A DNA stretch of 64,000 nt from Flavobacteriales bacterium (lineage in GTDB: Bacteria > Bacteroidota > Bacteroidia > Flavobacteriales_F > PHOS-HE28). A program made the translations under genes and the position numbers. The notes beneath the pieces were generated by a model. The model saw nothing but the letters and a program-made list of their open reading frames with translations. It was not told where the DNA came from and searched no databases. The number at the start of each line of letters is the position of its first letter. Within the stretch, counting starts at the first letter, position 1. This document shows, piece by piece, positions 18,725 to 29,868 of the stretch. The DNA is taken from contig CP064979.1 in the NCBI GenBank assembly GCA_016699575.1, positions 1,674,001-1,738,000 of the forward strand. Direction: 5' to 3'.

Positions 18725-20095
18725 TCAGATCAGCCCCATCGGCCACACGCCAAGGAGCAGCGCTCCGATAGCGCACACGGCGATGACGGCACCGTTGCCC
18801 ACCCCGAGCTCGATACGTACAGGAGCCTCGTTCGCCGTGAACGTCTCGCGGATGATGCCGAGGTAGTAATAGATGCCGACAACGGCCATCACTGCGGCAA
18901 AGAGCGTCACCCACACGAAACCGCTCTGCACGGCCAGCACGAAGACCTGGTACTTGGCCATGAAGCCGGCGGTGGGAGGAATACCAGCCAACGACAGCAG
19001 CATGATGAGCGCTGCGGCACCCAGCAATGGATGCTGCTTGAACAGGCCGCGGAACACGCGGATGTGCTCGTCGCCGTTCGCAGCCCTCTTCGCCGCGGTG
19101 AAGAGCACGAACAAGCCCACGCTCGCAAGCGCATAGGTCAGGGTGTAGTAGAAGATGGCCTGGCCACTCGCGCCGTTGCGGCTCAGCACTGCGAGCAAGA
19201 GGAAGCCCGTGTGCGCCACGCTGCTGTAGGCCATCAACCGCTTGAAGTGGCTCTGGCGCAGCGCCACCACATTACCAACGAGCAGCGTGAGGCCCGTGAT
19301 GACCCACAGCGTGCGCTCCACTTGGGGTGGCAGCGCAGTGATGTGCACACCGATCAGCCGGTAAACCGCCGCAAAGCCCGCGGTCTTCACCACAGTGCTC
19401 ATGAACGCGGTGATCAGTGTAGGTGCGCCTTCGTACACATCGGGGCTCCAGAAATGGAACGGTACCGCAGCCACCTTGAAAGCAAGGCCCAGGGCAATGA
19501 AGAACAAGCCGATGAGGAACAATGCGGGAGCCTGCTCAACGTTCGCCGTGGCATAGGCACTGATCACGGACAGGTCGAAGCTGCCCGCCATGCCGTACAC
19601 CAGCGCAATGCCCATGAGGAAGAACGCCGTGGCGAAAGAGCCGAGCAGGAAGTACTTGAAGCCGGCCTCGCTGCTCCGGTAGCTGCGCTTCTTGGCCCCG
19701 GCCAGGATGTACAGCGGAATGCTGAGCACCTCGATGCCCAGGAAGAGCATCAACAGGTCCTGGTAGCTGGTGAGCAGGAAGGCGCCCACAAGACTGAAGA
19801 CCATTAGGGCATAATGCTCCGCCACGTTCTCCTCCGTGCGTTTGTAGTAGTCCGCGCCGAAAACGAACAGTAGTAACGTGATGCCAGCCATCGCAACGCA
19901 GAACTTCACGCTCAGCGGATCGAACAACATGGCGCCGCCCGCCCAAGCAGGCAAAGGCCGTTGATCGAAGAGCATGAGCGCAGCAGAACCGGCCACACCC
20001 AGGATCGCCACTGGCGCGAGCAAGACCTTGTTCTTGCCCAAACCGAGGTAAAGGAGCACAACGCCTAGAACGGAAAGGAGGATGATGGCGCTCAT
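18725..20095 (-). CDS. nuoN: NADH-quinone oxidoreductase subunit N
   Basis: 456 aa, 13-14 hydrophobic helices, an antiporter-like proton-pumping subunit of complex I. The Proton_antipo_M core is visible in YRSSEAGFKYFLLGSFATAF (Lys of the conserved helix) and KVAAVPFHFWSPDVYEGAP, plus LMAYSSVAHTG. Last gene of the nuoG-N run, 7 bp after nuoM. Length and motifs are normal, so it should be functional. Confidence 0.95.
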   Translation of the reverse strand: MSAIILLSVLGVVLLYLGLGKNKVLLAPVAILGVAGSAALMLFDQRPLPAWAGGAMLFDPLSVKFCVAMAGITLLLFVFGADYYKRTEENVAEHYALMVFSLVGAFLLTSYQDLLMLFLGIEVLSIPLYILAGAKKRSYRSSEAGFKYFLLGSFATAFFLMGIALVYGMAGSFDLSVISAYATANVEQAPALFLIGLFFIALGLAFKVAAVPFHFWSPDVYEGAPTLITAFMSTVVKTAGFAAVYRLIGVHITALPPQVERTLWVITGLTLLVGNVVALRQSHFKRLMAYSSVAHTGFLLLAVLSRNGASGQAIFYYTLTYALASVGLFVLFTAAKRAANGDEHIRVFRGLFKQHPLLGAAALIMLLSLAGIPPTAGFMAKYQVFVLAVQSGFVWVTLFAAVMAVVGIYYYLGIIRETFTANEAPVRIELGVGNGAVIAVCAIGALLLGVWPMGLI

Positions 20096-20102
20096 GGTCC
20101 GA

Positions 20103-21547
20103 TCAGTGCAGTTGGGTGAGCAACTGTTGCACGGGAGCCGTCAACAGGTCGAGGACGGGTTGGGGGTAAACACCAAGGATGAAAGTGGCAGCGATCAGCG
20201 GCACCAGCACCCAGTGGTCGGTCTCATCGGCGTCGGCCACGTTCAGCTTGGAGGCCTCGCCGAGCATGCTGCGCTGGTAGGCGTACAGCATGTATACCGC
20301 ACCGAGGATGATGGAGACAACGCCAATGAAGGTCCACCAGATCGACACATCGAGCAGACCGTTGAACATGAGCCACTCACCTACGAACCCTTGGGTAAGC
20401 GGAAGCGCCACTGCACCGATCATTACCAGCAGGAACAGCGCGGCCATACGCGGCATCTTCACCTTGAGGCCGCCCATCACATCCAGTTGCGTGGTGCCCA
20501 CCCGCGTTTGAAGACCGCTTACGAGGTAAAGCAGCGCCACCACACCGATCGCGTGCGCAAGCGTCTGGTACAGCGCCCCTGTGATCCCAGTAGCGTTCAG
20601 CGTGAACAATGCCGCGCACATGAGACCCACGTGGCTGAGCGAGCTCCACGCCACCAAGCGCTTCAGGTCGTTCTGGCGGAAGGCAATCCATGCTGCATAG
20701 AGACAGCCCACCAGGCTCAACCCGATCACCACGTCCTGCCATTCGGCGGCACCGTGCGGCACGATGGGCAGCACCAAGCGCACAACTCCGTAGATGCCCA
20801 TCTTCAGCATCACACCGCCAAGGATCATGGTGCCTTGGAAGGGCGCCATGGTGTAGGTGTCGGGTTGCCAGCTGTGCAACGGGAACATCGGCATCTTGAT
20901 GGCGAAGCCCAGGAACAGCACCCAGAACAACCAGCGCTGCGCATCGGGGACGATCACCACTTCCTGCAGTGCGTTGAAGTCCGCGCTGGTCCCTGCGGGC
21001 AGTTGCAGGTAGCTGTACACCAGACCGAACAGCAACGTCAGGCCGCCGAGCACGGTGTAGATGAAGAACTTCATGGTGATGGCGCGGCGGCGTTCACCAC
21101 CCCAACGCAGCAGCAGGAAGAACACGGGCACCAGCGACAGCTCGTAGAACACGTAGAACAGGAACGCGTTCTGCGCCAGGAACACCCCGAACAACGCGCT
21201 TTGCGTGAGCAGCATCAACCCGTTGGCGATCGCAGGCTCGCTCAACTGGTTCTTCCAACCGGCACCGATGATGAAGGGGAAAACGATGGCTGTGAGCAGC
21301 ACCATCAGCAAGCTGATGCCGTCGTAGCCGAACACCATGCGCAGACCGATAGCGGGCGCCCAGTCGTGCTGGAAGGCGATGACGGGTCCGGCAGCACTGT
21401 CATAGGAAGCGCAGAGCGCCACTGCCATGCCCAGAGCGGCAACGGAAGTCAGGAGCGCGACCGCGCGTGCTTGCGCATGCGGGCGCGCCAACAGCAGCGC
21501 CAACCCCACCAGCAGCGGGAGCAGGATGATGGCAAGCGTCAGCATCA

Positions 21548-21551
<4 letters not shown>
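20103..21551 (-). CDS. nuoM: NADH-quinone oxidoreductase subunit M
   Basis: About 482 aa. The frame can be opened from a TTG at 21560, but three consecutive ATGs follow, and the one at 21551 gives an ATGA overlap with the nuoL stop, the same junction type seen at nuoL/nuoK and nuoK/nuoJ. Antiporter-like subunit with KMPMFPLHSWQPDTYTMAP (conserved Lys and His), LKRLVAWSSLSHVG and a conserved Glu in the FYVFYELSLVP helix. It carries one of the complex I proton channels. Confidence 0.95.
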
Positions 21552-23448
<1,897 letters not shown>

Positions 23449-23452
<4 letters not shown>

Positions 23453-23778
23453 CCGCGCATCCGGTTCAACTGGTTGATATCGATGCTGTCCACGTTGCGC
23501 TTCATCATCACCAGGATGGCCAGGCCCACGGTGACTTCCGCTGCGGCCACGAGCATGATGAAGAACACGAACACCTGCCCACCGGCATCGCCGTGGTGGG
23601 CGCTGAAGGCGGTGAGCAACAGGTTCACACTGTTGAACATCAGCTCAAGGCACATGAGCACGATGATGGTGTTGCGACGGAACAGCGCGCCGGCCAGCCC
23701 GATGCTGAACAGCACGAAGCTCAGGAACACATAGCGGTCCAGCGGCACGGAGTTGATGGCGGTGACGATCTCGTTCAT
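23449..23778 (-). CDS. nuoK: NADH-quinone oxidoreductase subunit K
   Basis: 109 aa, three transmembrane helices. Contains the two buried glutamates of the family in MCLELMFNSVNL and AAAEVTVGLAI, which take part in proton translocation. The length is typical. It overlaps nuoJ and nuoL by 4 bp each. Confidence 0.95.
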
Positions 23779-24314
23779 GCCGCACCGGGTAGTTTCCCCT
23801 CCCCACCGGGGAAGGGCAGGGATGGGGTGCTTTTCTTCCCCAACATCACCGCGCCAACCATCGCGCTCAGGAAGAGCACGCTGCTGATCTCGAAGGGCAG
23901 CAGGAATTCTGTGAACAACGAGGTGCCCACGCTTTTCACCAGGCCCACGCCGCCGTCATATGCCTCCTTGGGCGCGATGCCGATGCCGTTCTTGATGGCA
24001 CCCAACAGGGTGATGAGGAAGAGCCCCCCGGCCAGCACGGCGGCCAACCGCGTGATCAACTTCTTCTGCGGCTCCACGCTCTTGTTGAGGTTGAGCAGCA
24101 TGATGACAAAGAGGAAGAGCACCATGATGGCGCCCGTGTAAACGATGATGTGCACCACCGCCAGGAACTGCGCATTGAGCAGGATGTAGTGCCCAGCGAA
24201 ACTGAGGAAGCAGACGATGAGCGCGATGACGCTGTTGATCGGGCTCTTTGCGGCCACCACCAGCAATGCGCTGATGACCGATACGGCGGCGAAGAGGTAG
24301 AACAGGTACTCCAT
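23775..24314 (-). CDS. nuoJ: NADH-quinone oxidoreductase subunit J with odd C-terminal tail
   Basis: 179 aa with five TM helices, including the conserved VVHIIVYTGAIMVLFLFVIMLLNL segment region (quoted in part: IVYTGAIMVLFLF). The last ~20 residues (KSTPSLPFPGGEGKLPGAA) are not membrane-like and are encoded by a C/G-rich palindromic sequence (CCCCACCGGGG at 23804-23814) that looks like an intergenic repeat captured into the frame. Otherwise normal. It is separated from the upstream nuoI by a toxin-antitoxin pair. Confidence 0.93.
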   Translation of the reverse strand: MEYLFYLFAAVSVISALLVVAAKSPINSVIALIVCFLSFAGHYILLNAQFLAVVHIIVYTGAIMVLFLFVIMLLNLNKSVEPQKKLITRLAAVLAGGLFLITLLGAIKNGIGIAPKEAYDGGVGLVKSVGTSLFTEFLLPFEISSVLFLSAMVGAVMLGKKSTPSLPFPGGEGKLPGAA

Positions 24315-24394
24315 CCGGTGCGCTCAGGGGATGCCTTTCGGAACGGTGGCGAATGTAGCAGGGGAGGTTGAAGGGGAAAGCCCAGCGCCGAACA

Positions 24395-24772
24395 TCAGAA
24401 CGGCACCAGACGGGCCGAGATCCAATCCTTGATCCCGCTAACGTCCAGTGCCCACAATGCTATCGCATGAACGAGGTCATATTCTTCGTCGTCCGAGCCC
24501 CGGAAATCAAGGCTCTGCGTGTTCAACATCAGTCGACCCAGCGCGTAGCCCGTGCGCTTATTGCCGTCCATGAAAGGATGGTTCTTGATGATGCTCTCCA
24601 TGATCGCAGCAGCCTTATCGACCGGTCCCGGGTAGAGATCAGCACCCCCGAACGTCATGAAGGGCCTGTTCAGCGCAGCCTCCAATCCTCCTTGGTCGCG
24701 AAGACCGGACGTACCACCACTTGCTTTAAGAAGTTGGTCGTGGATCGAAACCGCCTCGTCGAGCCCGATCAT
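24395..24772 (-). CDS. doc: Doc-like (death-on-curing, Fic-fold) toxin
   Basis: 125 aa, the usual size of Doc toxins. The Fic motif HPFMDGNKRTGYALG (~64-78) holds the catalytic His, the Asp and the phosphate-binding GNKR. The N-terminus (MIGLDEAVSIHDQLL) is typical of type II death-on-curing proteins, which phosphorylate EF-Tu and arrest translation. Its ATG overlaps the stop of the antitoxin gene by 4 bp. It sits between nuoI and nuoJ in the same orientation as the complex I genes. Confidence 0.88.
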   Translation of the reverse strand: MIGLDEAVSIHDQLLKASGGTSGLRDQGGLEAALNRPFMTFGGADLYPGPVDKAAAIMESIIKNHPFMDGNKRTGYALGRLMLNTQSLDFRGSDDEEYDLVHAIALWALDVSGIKDWISARLVPF

Positions 24773-24954
24773 GCCAAGCGCAGCAGAAGTTCCTTCTTCT
24801 CGGTCAAGATCCGTTGAAGCCCGATTATCCTCCGTTGCTCTTCCGGTGTCTTCTTCTTGAACTCTTTCAGGAAGGCATACACCTCGTCCAAGATGGCTTC
24901 CGGAACATCGCTCAGTTCCTTGTTGATGGCCTCTTTCTTCTCGATGTAGGTCAT
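24769..24954 (-). CDS. Antitoxin for the Doc-like toxin
   Basis: 61 aa, highly charged, starting MTYIEKKEAINKEL and containing VPEAILDEVYAFLKEFKK, a helical pattern seen in DUF2281/VapB-like antitoxins. It precedes and overlaps the toxin gene (ATGA), the standard order for type II modules. It begins 24 bp after the nuoI stop, so it could be transcribed from the nuo promoter, from its own, or both. The family name is tentative. Confidence 0.7.
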   Translation of the reverse strand: MTYIEKKEAINKELSDVPEAILDEVYAFLKEFKKKTPEEQRRIIGLQRILTEKKELLLRLA

Positions 24955-24978
24955 GGTGCTACAAATGTAGCCCTGCCC

Positions 24979-25569
24979 TCACCGGTTGTGCGCGTACTGC
25001 TTCTGCTGCTTGAACTTGGCCACTTCGGGGGTCTGGCGCTTGCTCACGTCAACGCGCAGCGCGGGATCCAGCGGCTCCACCAGCCACTCCTTGCCGTACA
25101 CGAAGGGCTTGCGGGTGAAGTCGGTGGGCACCAAACGGTCGGTGAGGAAGATGGCCTCCTTGGGGCAGGCCTCCTCGCAGTCGCCGCAGAAGATGCAGCG
25201 CAGCATGTTGATCTCGTAGATGGCGGCGTACTTCTCCTCGCGGTACAGCTTCTCCTCGCCCTTTTTGCGCTCGCCGCTCACCATGGTGATGGCTTCTGCC
25301 GGACAAGCCACGGCGCACAGGCCACACGCCGTACAGCGCTCGCGCCCTTGTTCATCGCGCTTCAGCACGTGCAGGCCGCGGTAAATGGCGCTGCGGGGCC
25401 GCTCCTCGTCGGGGTATTTCACCGTGGCGCGCTTCACGAAGAAGAAGTGCTTGAGGGTGATGAGCATGCCCTTGACGATAGCGGGCAGGTAGATGCGTTC
25501 CATGAACGTCATCTTCTTGTTGCTCACCTGGCGGCTGCGCTGCGTGAGGGGCTGTAGTGCGGTGGCCAT
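24979..25569 (-). CDS. nuoI: NADH-quinone oxidoreductase subunit I
   Basis: 196 aa ferredoxin-like subunit carrying clusters N6a and N6b: CTACGLCAVACP and CIFCGDCEEACP are both intact, each with the remote Cys-Pro. Bridges the peripheral arm to the quinone site. It starts 6 bp after nuoH and is followed by the toxin-antitoxin insertion instead of directly by nuoJ. Confidence 0.95.
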   Translation of the reverse strand: MATALQPLTQRSRQVSNKKMTFMERIYLPAIVKGMLITLKHFFFVKRATVKYPDEERPRSAIYRGLHVLKRDEQGRERCTACGLCAVACPAEAITMVSGERKKGEEKLYREEKYAAIYEINMLRCIFCGDCEEACPKEAIFLTDRLVPTDFTRKPFVYGKEWLVEPLDPALRVDVSKRQTPEVAKFKQQKQYAHNR

Positions 25570-25575
25570 CGGTGC

Positions 25576-26613
25576 TCAGAACAGGGCGATCAGCTCGTGG
25601 CGGAACTTCCACAGGCCGGTGATGAGGATGTTGACGATGGCCAGCGGGATCAACGTCTTCCAGCCGAGGTTCATCAGCTGGTCGAAGCGGAAGCGCGGAA
25701 GCGTCCAGCGCACCCACATGAAGAAGAAGATGAAGAAGATGATCTTACCGAAGAGCGCCAGCGTGCCGAAGACGTTGGTCCAGAGATCGGTGGCGCCGGC
25801 CTGGTCCACGAAGGGGATGTCGTAACCGCCCAGGAACAGCGTGCTGATGACCGCGCTGCTGATGAACATGTTCACATACTCGGCAAAGAGGTAGAAGCCC
25901 AACTTCATGCTGCTGAACTCGGTGTGGTAGCCGCCCACCAGTTCGGTCTCGCACTCGGGCAGGTCGAACGGCGCGCGATTGGTTTCAGCGAAGGCGCACA
26001 CCAGAAAGATGAAGAAGCCCAGCGGCGCGATCGGCGTGGCCACAATGTTCCAGATGCCATCCACCTGGCCTGCCACGATGCCGCCCAAGCTGAGCGTGCC
26101 CGTGTGCACGATGAGCGCCACGATGCTGAGGCCCATGGCCAGCTCGTAGCTGATCATCTGGCTGCTGGCGCGTATGGCGCCCAGCAATGCGAACTTGTTG
26201 TTGCTGGCCCAGCCGCCGAGCATTATGCCGTAAACGCCGATGCTCACCATAGCGAACACGTACAGGATGCCGATCTCGGGGTCAGCGGCCTGCAGGTTCA
26301 GGGTGAAGTCGCCGAGGACGATGGTGCCGCCCCACGGGATGACGCAACCCGTGAGCAACGCCGTGGTCATGGCGATGGCCGGGCCCATGAAATAGAGCCA
26401 GCGGTTGGCGGTGGCCGGCACGAAGTCCTCCTTCATGAACATCTTCACGCCATCGGCGATGGGCTGCAGCAGCCCGAACGGGCCAGCGCGATCAGGACCA
26501 ACGCGATCCTGCATGAAGGCGGCCACCTTGCGCTCCCCATAGGTCTCGTACGCCGCCACGCCGAGCGTGATGAGCAGCAGTACGCTAAGGAAGATGACGG
26601 TGGTAAGGATCAT
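25576..26613 (-). CDS. nuoH: NADH-quinone oxidoreductase subunit H
   Basis: 345 aa, eight TM helices, quinone-chamber subunit. Conserved loops are ERKVAAFMQDRVGPDRAGPFG and LPECETELVGGYHTEFSSMK, with acidic residues of the E-channel. The start at 26613 fits the family. The preceding gene on the same strand is an unrelated membrane protein 60 bp away. Confidence 0.95.
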   Translation of the reverse strand: MILTTVIFLSVLLLITLGVAAYETYGERKVAAFMQDRVGPDRAGPFGLLQPIADGVKMFMKEDFVPATANRWLYFMGPAIAMTTALLTGCVIPWGGTIVLGDFTLNLQAADPEIGILYVFAMVSIGVYGIMLGGWASNNKFALLGAIRASSQMISYELAMGLSIVALIVHTGTLSLGGIVAGQVDGIWNIVATPIAPLGFFIFLVCAFAETNRAPFDLPECETELVGGYHTEFSSMKLGFYLFAEYVNMFISSAVISTLFLGGYDIPFVDQAGATDLWTNVFGTLALFGKIIFFIFFFMWVRWTLPRFRFDQLMNLGWKTLIPLAIVNILITGLWKFRHELIALF

Positions 26614-26673
26614 CGGGCCGAGCGGTGGCGAATGTAACGGGAGAGGTGGAGCGGCAAGACGGGCCTGCTACCA

Positions 26674-28032
26674 TCATCCTTCCGCAGGATCGTTCACTAC
26701 AGCGCGCGATCTGGCAATGGCCCCGCCCAATGGCTTGGAAAACCACACCCCCAAGCCCACCAGCACAATCAGCGGTAACATCCAGATCAGCTTGGCGCCG
26801 AACCGTTGTGCCACCACCACCATGCCCGCATTGATGAAGCAGTTCGCCACGTAGCTCAGCACGATGAACAGAGCGATAGCGGGGAACAGCGGGCCGTTCC
26901 TCCTGTACACCGACACCACGACCGGAAGCATCAGCACCAGTGCAACCACCGTCACCCACCAATAGAAGGTATTCAAGCGGCTGACGGTCGGGCTGAAAAC
27001 ATCCGGCGTGTTCTGCTTCATGGCTTCGAACCGTTCGACTTCCGCAGGGAAGAACCGGGCAATGCGCCGGTGCACGGTGCTCCCCGGCTGGAACTGCACG
27101 TTCCCTTCTCCGATCCCAAAAGCCGATAGCTGGCGGGTGCCGAACTGCACTGTGGACGCGATGATGCCGTTGCGCGTGGCGTTATCAGCGAACATGTCCC
27201 CAATGATGCGCCGCAGGTCGGCCCGCATCCGCTCCCGGCTGGGATAGGAGTGCGCCACACCGCTGCTGTCCCAGAGGAAGATCTCCGCGCTACGGGGCAG
27301 GTCTACGGCGCGGGAACAGAGTTCATAGTTCTTCTCCGGACAAGCACCATTGAGATACGCTTGCAGATCGCCCGTTTCCGCCAAGTGCGCCGCGTAGAAC
27401 GCCTCCGTGGATTTCACCATGGAGATATTGAGCGCGACATAAGCGATCCCGGTCCCGAGCAAAAGCCGCCAGCTCTTCCCCAGTATCGCCTTCCGATCCC
27501 GCAATCTGGTCTTCCAAAGGATGACCAACAATAGCGGCACCAAGCACACGGCCAATGCCAAGTGCGAAGCGTGCATGGCCAATGCAAGCACATAGAGCCC
27601 CAACCAACCGGACCACTGCCTGTCCGAGAGGCCGTAAAGCACCAACGCCATCACCATCAGCGGTGTGTACACGTCCGTCATCACCTGGCTGCCCAGGAAC
27701 GAAACACCGGTAAGGCCGCACACAACGATCGCGATTAGCATCGCTAGGTGCGGTGCGAAGAGGCGGATGAACGCAAGGGTGGTAGCGGCGAGCAAAGCGC
27801 ACTGGAAGAGGACAACTATCCAGAGGCTCACACCTTCCAAGCTGGTGAGCCGCAGCAATAGGCCATAGGTGATGGGTCTGTCCACCGGTGTTTCCAGCAG
27901 GAAACCGCACTCGATGTACGTGGCGGAATCAGGGTAGAACGTCGGGTAGCCGTTCCAAAGGGCCACCCACATCAAACCTGCCATGAAAGCTGCGAACTGC
28001 AGGCCTTTCAACAACGGAGGGCGTGTGCCCAT
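26674..28032 (-). CDS. Polytopic membrane protein, glycosyltransferase-like, inserted in the nuo run
   Basis: 452 aa with about 10 hydrophobic helices. Early luminal/periplasmic loop YPTFYPDSATYIECG with acidic residues after TM1 and an alternating TM/loop pattern recall GT-C/GT39-like glycosyltransferases or the wall-type membrane proteins that use polyprenyl donors, but no diagnostic motif is certain. A large soluble loop (~210-350) separates the TM blocks. It lies between nuoG (27 bp after) and nuoH (60 bp before) in the same orientation, so it is probably co-transcribed with complex I, although it is not a complex I subunit. Function unknown. Confidence 0.7.
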   Translation of the reverse strand: MGTRPPLLKGLQFAAFMAGLMWVALWNGYPTFYPDSATYIECGFLLETPVDRPITYGLLLRLTSLEGVSLWIVVLFQCALLAATTLAFIRLFAPHLAMLIAIVVCGLTGVSFLGSQVMTDVYTPLMVMALVLYGLSDRQWSGWLGLYVLALAMHASHLALAVCLVPLLLVILWKTRLRDRKAILGKSWRLLLGTGIAYVALNISMVKSTEAFYAAHLAETGDLQAYLNGACPEKNYELCSRAVDLPRSAEIFLWDSSGVAHSYPSRERMRADLRRIIGDMFADNATRNGIIASTVQFGTRQLSAFGIGEGNVQFQPGSTVHRRIARFFPAEVERFEAMKQNTPDVFSPTVSRLNTFYWWVTVVALVLMLPVVVSVYRRNGPLFPAIALFIVLSYVANCFINAGMVVVAQRFGAKLIWMLPLIVLVGLGVWFSKPLGGAIARSRAVVNDPAEG

Positions 28033-28059
28033 GATAGCGGCAATGATCGGCCGAAGCCC

Positions 28060-29073
28060 CTACCGCTCCATGATATTGAACGGCTCCACCTTCGGCGCAT
28101 CGGGGCCTGCGGTGGTGAGGAGCTTCTGCTTCAGCTTCTCGGCGTAGTGGCCTTGGCCGATGACGCTGTGGCGGTCGATCTGCCGAGGGCCTTCAATGGT
28201 CCAGTCGCTGGTCTTCTTCTTCTCGAACCGGCAGGTGTTGCAGATGAAGTCCTCCACCTCGCCCCATTGGTCCTTGCGACCGGTCACGCGCAGGATCTCC
28301 TCCCCTTTCATCCACACCACGGCCCTGCCGGTGCACTTGGGGTTCTCGCAGTTTCGGTGGGCGTCCTGCGGATTGGTGAACCACACGCGGCTGGCGAAGC
28401 GGAAGGTCTTGTCGGTGAGCGCGCCCACGGGGCACACATCGATCATGTTGCCGCTGAAGTCGTTGTCGATGGCCTCTTGCACGTAGGTACTGATCTCAGC
28501 GGCATCGCCCCGGTTGATGGCGCCGTGCACGCGGCCATCGGTGATCTGCTCGGCCACCTTCACGCAGCGGTAGCAGAGGATGCACCGCGTCATATGCAGC
28601 TTGATGGTGTCGCCGATGTCGATGGGGTCGAACGTGCGGCGCTCGAACTGGTAGCGGCTGGCCTCGGCGCCGTGCTCGTAGCCAAGGTCCTGCAGGTGGC
28701 ACTCACCGGCCTGGTCGCAGATGGGGCAATCGAGCGGGTGGTTGATGAGCAGGAACTCGGTGACGCCCTTGCGCGCGTCGAGCAGCTCGGCGTTGATGGT
28801 GTTCTCCACCACCATGCCGTCCATGACGTTGGTGCGGCAGCTGGCCACGGGCTTGGGCATGGGGCGCGGGTCCTTCTCGCTGCCCTTGGTCACCTTCACG
28901 ATGCACGTGCGGCAGTAGCCCCCGCTGGTCTTCAGCTTGCTGTAATAGCACATGGTGGGGGGCACCACGTGGCGATGCGCCTTGTCGCGCTCGCCGATCA
29001 TGCGTGCCGCCTGCAGGATCGTGGTCCCGTCGGGTACCTCGATCTCGATGTTGTCAATGGTGACCTTGGCCAT
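28060..29073 (-). CDS. nuoG: NADH-quinone oxidoreductase subunit G, short Bacteroidota form
   Basis: 337 aa from the ATG at 29073 (MAKVTIDNIEIEVPDG); an ATG three codons upstream is possible. Contains the N1b 2Fe-2S ligands (CYYSKLKTSGGYCRTCIV), the His-containing N5 loop (HPLDCPICDQAGECHLQDLG) and the N4 4Fe-4S cluster (CILCYRCVKVAEQ ... CPVGALTDK). The long molybdopterin-like domain of the classical ~900-aa NuoG is absent, as is usual in Bacteroidota. Accepts electrons from NuoE/F, which are not encoded nearby; first gene of this nuo segment. Confidence 0.93.
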   Translation of the reverse strand: MAKVTIDNIEIEVPDGTTILQAARMIGERDKAHRHVVPPTMCYYSKLKTSGGYCRTCIVKVTKGSEKDPRPMPKPVASCRTNVMDGMVVENTINAELLDARKGVTEFLLINHPLDCPICDQAGECHLQDLGYEHGAEASRYQFERRTFDPIDIGDTIKLHMTRCILCYRCVKVAEQITDGRVHGAINRGDAAEISTYVQEAIDNDFSGNMIDVCPVGALTDKTFRFASRVWFTNPQDAHRNCENPKCTGRAVVWMKGEEILRVTGRKDQWGEVEDFICNTCRFEKKKTSDWTIEGPRQIDRHSVIGQGHYAEKLKQKLLTTAGPDAPKVEPFNIMER

Positions 29074-29179
29074 TTGCTTCATCCCGCCACGCTCCGCTCG
29101 TGTTGACGAGCCTCTTTGCGATGACGGTGGCGAATGTAGGAGCGGCATGCTTGACGCCGCTCACCCGCGCGAAGCACCT

Positions 29180-29455
29180 TCAACCCTGAGCCCCGAACCG
29201 CTGCCGCCACGGGCAGGGCACGGTGCCGTAGCTACAATACACGCAGCAGGTGCGCGGCTTCGGCCGGGCCACGATGCCGCACCTGGGGCAGTGGTAGAAG
29301 TGCACGCTGGCGTTGGCGGGCATCTGGTCCAAACTGCGACGGCCACAGCACGGACAGGTGATGCGGGAGAAATAATAAGGCTTGCCGCGCAGACGGGCCG
29401 TGGTGCGCCAGCCCACCCAGCGCGCCAGCTTCGGCGGGTGCATGGCAAGGTGCAT
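29180..29455 (-). CDS. Small CxxC zinc-ribbon-like protein (GDCCVxC-type)
   Basis: 91 aa with three cysteine pairs: TCPCCGR, YHCPRCG and TCCVYCSYGTVPCP. The last one resembles the GDCCVxC small proteins, in which the first Cys pair is sometimes Sec/Cys; here GD is replaced by RT. The MPxNAxxxFYxC spacing and the PKP before the cysteines also fit that family. Likely binds zinc or another soft metal. The N-terminal ~30 residues are extra and an alternative start may apply. Assignment rests on memory of the motif. Confidence 0.6.
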   Translation of the reverse strand: MHLAMHPPKLARWVGWRTTARLRGKPYYFSRITCPCCGRRSLDQMPANASVHFYHCPRCGIVARPKPRTCCVYCSYGTVPCPWRQRFGAQG

Positions 29456-29462
29456 GGTTCCC

Positions 29463-29558
29463 TCAGAGCGTGCTGGCGAGCAGGGCCAATGCAGTAAGCG
29501 CCAACAGAAGGGCGTAGGCCAACAGGGGGCCGCTGTTCTTGCGTAAGGTTGCGTTCAT
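29463..29558 (-). CDS. Putative 31-aa single-pass membrane peptide
   Basis: ATG at 29558 to TGA at 29463-29465. After a polar MNATLRKNSG start the rest is one hydrophobic helix (Leu/Ala-rich). It sits 7 bp upstream of the zinc-ribbon gene in the same orientation, consistent with a two-gene unit. Very short ORFs are uncertain, but the composition and spacing favour a real peptide. Confidence 0.4.
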   Translation of the reverse strand: MNATLRKNSGPLLAYALLLALTALALLASTL

Positions 29559-29868
29559 GGTGTTTGGTTTTGTGGGTGCAAAGCACCGCGGTGCGCATGG
29601 CCTGCACGCAACCATCGCGTGAAGCTTCGTGCTGTTGGACACCGCCCCGTGTTGAAGGATCGTTACGCGCAGCGCGGCGAATTCCCGGAAGCTTTACCTG
29701 TCCGGAACATGGGTCGGCACCCTTACGATTTCATTCGCCCCGACAAAGCCCCCAAGACCCGATCGGCCCAGCCATGGTGCGGACCATCGGGCCCAACAGA
29801 CGAACGCCTCCAGGGATGGGGGCGTTCGTGTTGCATACCATATCCCTTGCGGTGAGCGTTCATCTTGC
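29559..29868. other. Intergenic stretch with one hairpin
   Basis: No convincing gene in either strand. It holds a 9-bp stem (ACGAACGCC at 29800-29808 with GGCGTTCGT at 29821-29829) with a 12-nt loop and no T-run. It probably contains the divergent promoters for the 29558 peptide and the 29869 lipoprotein. Confidence 0.4.
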
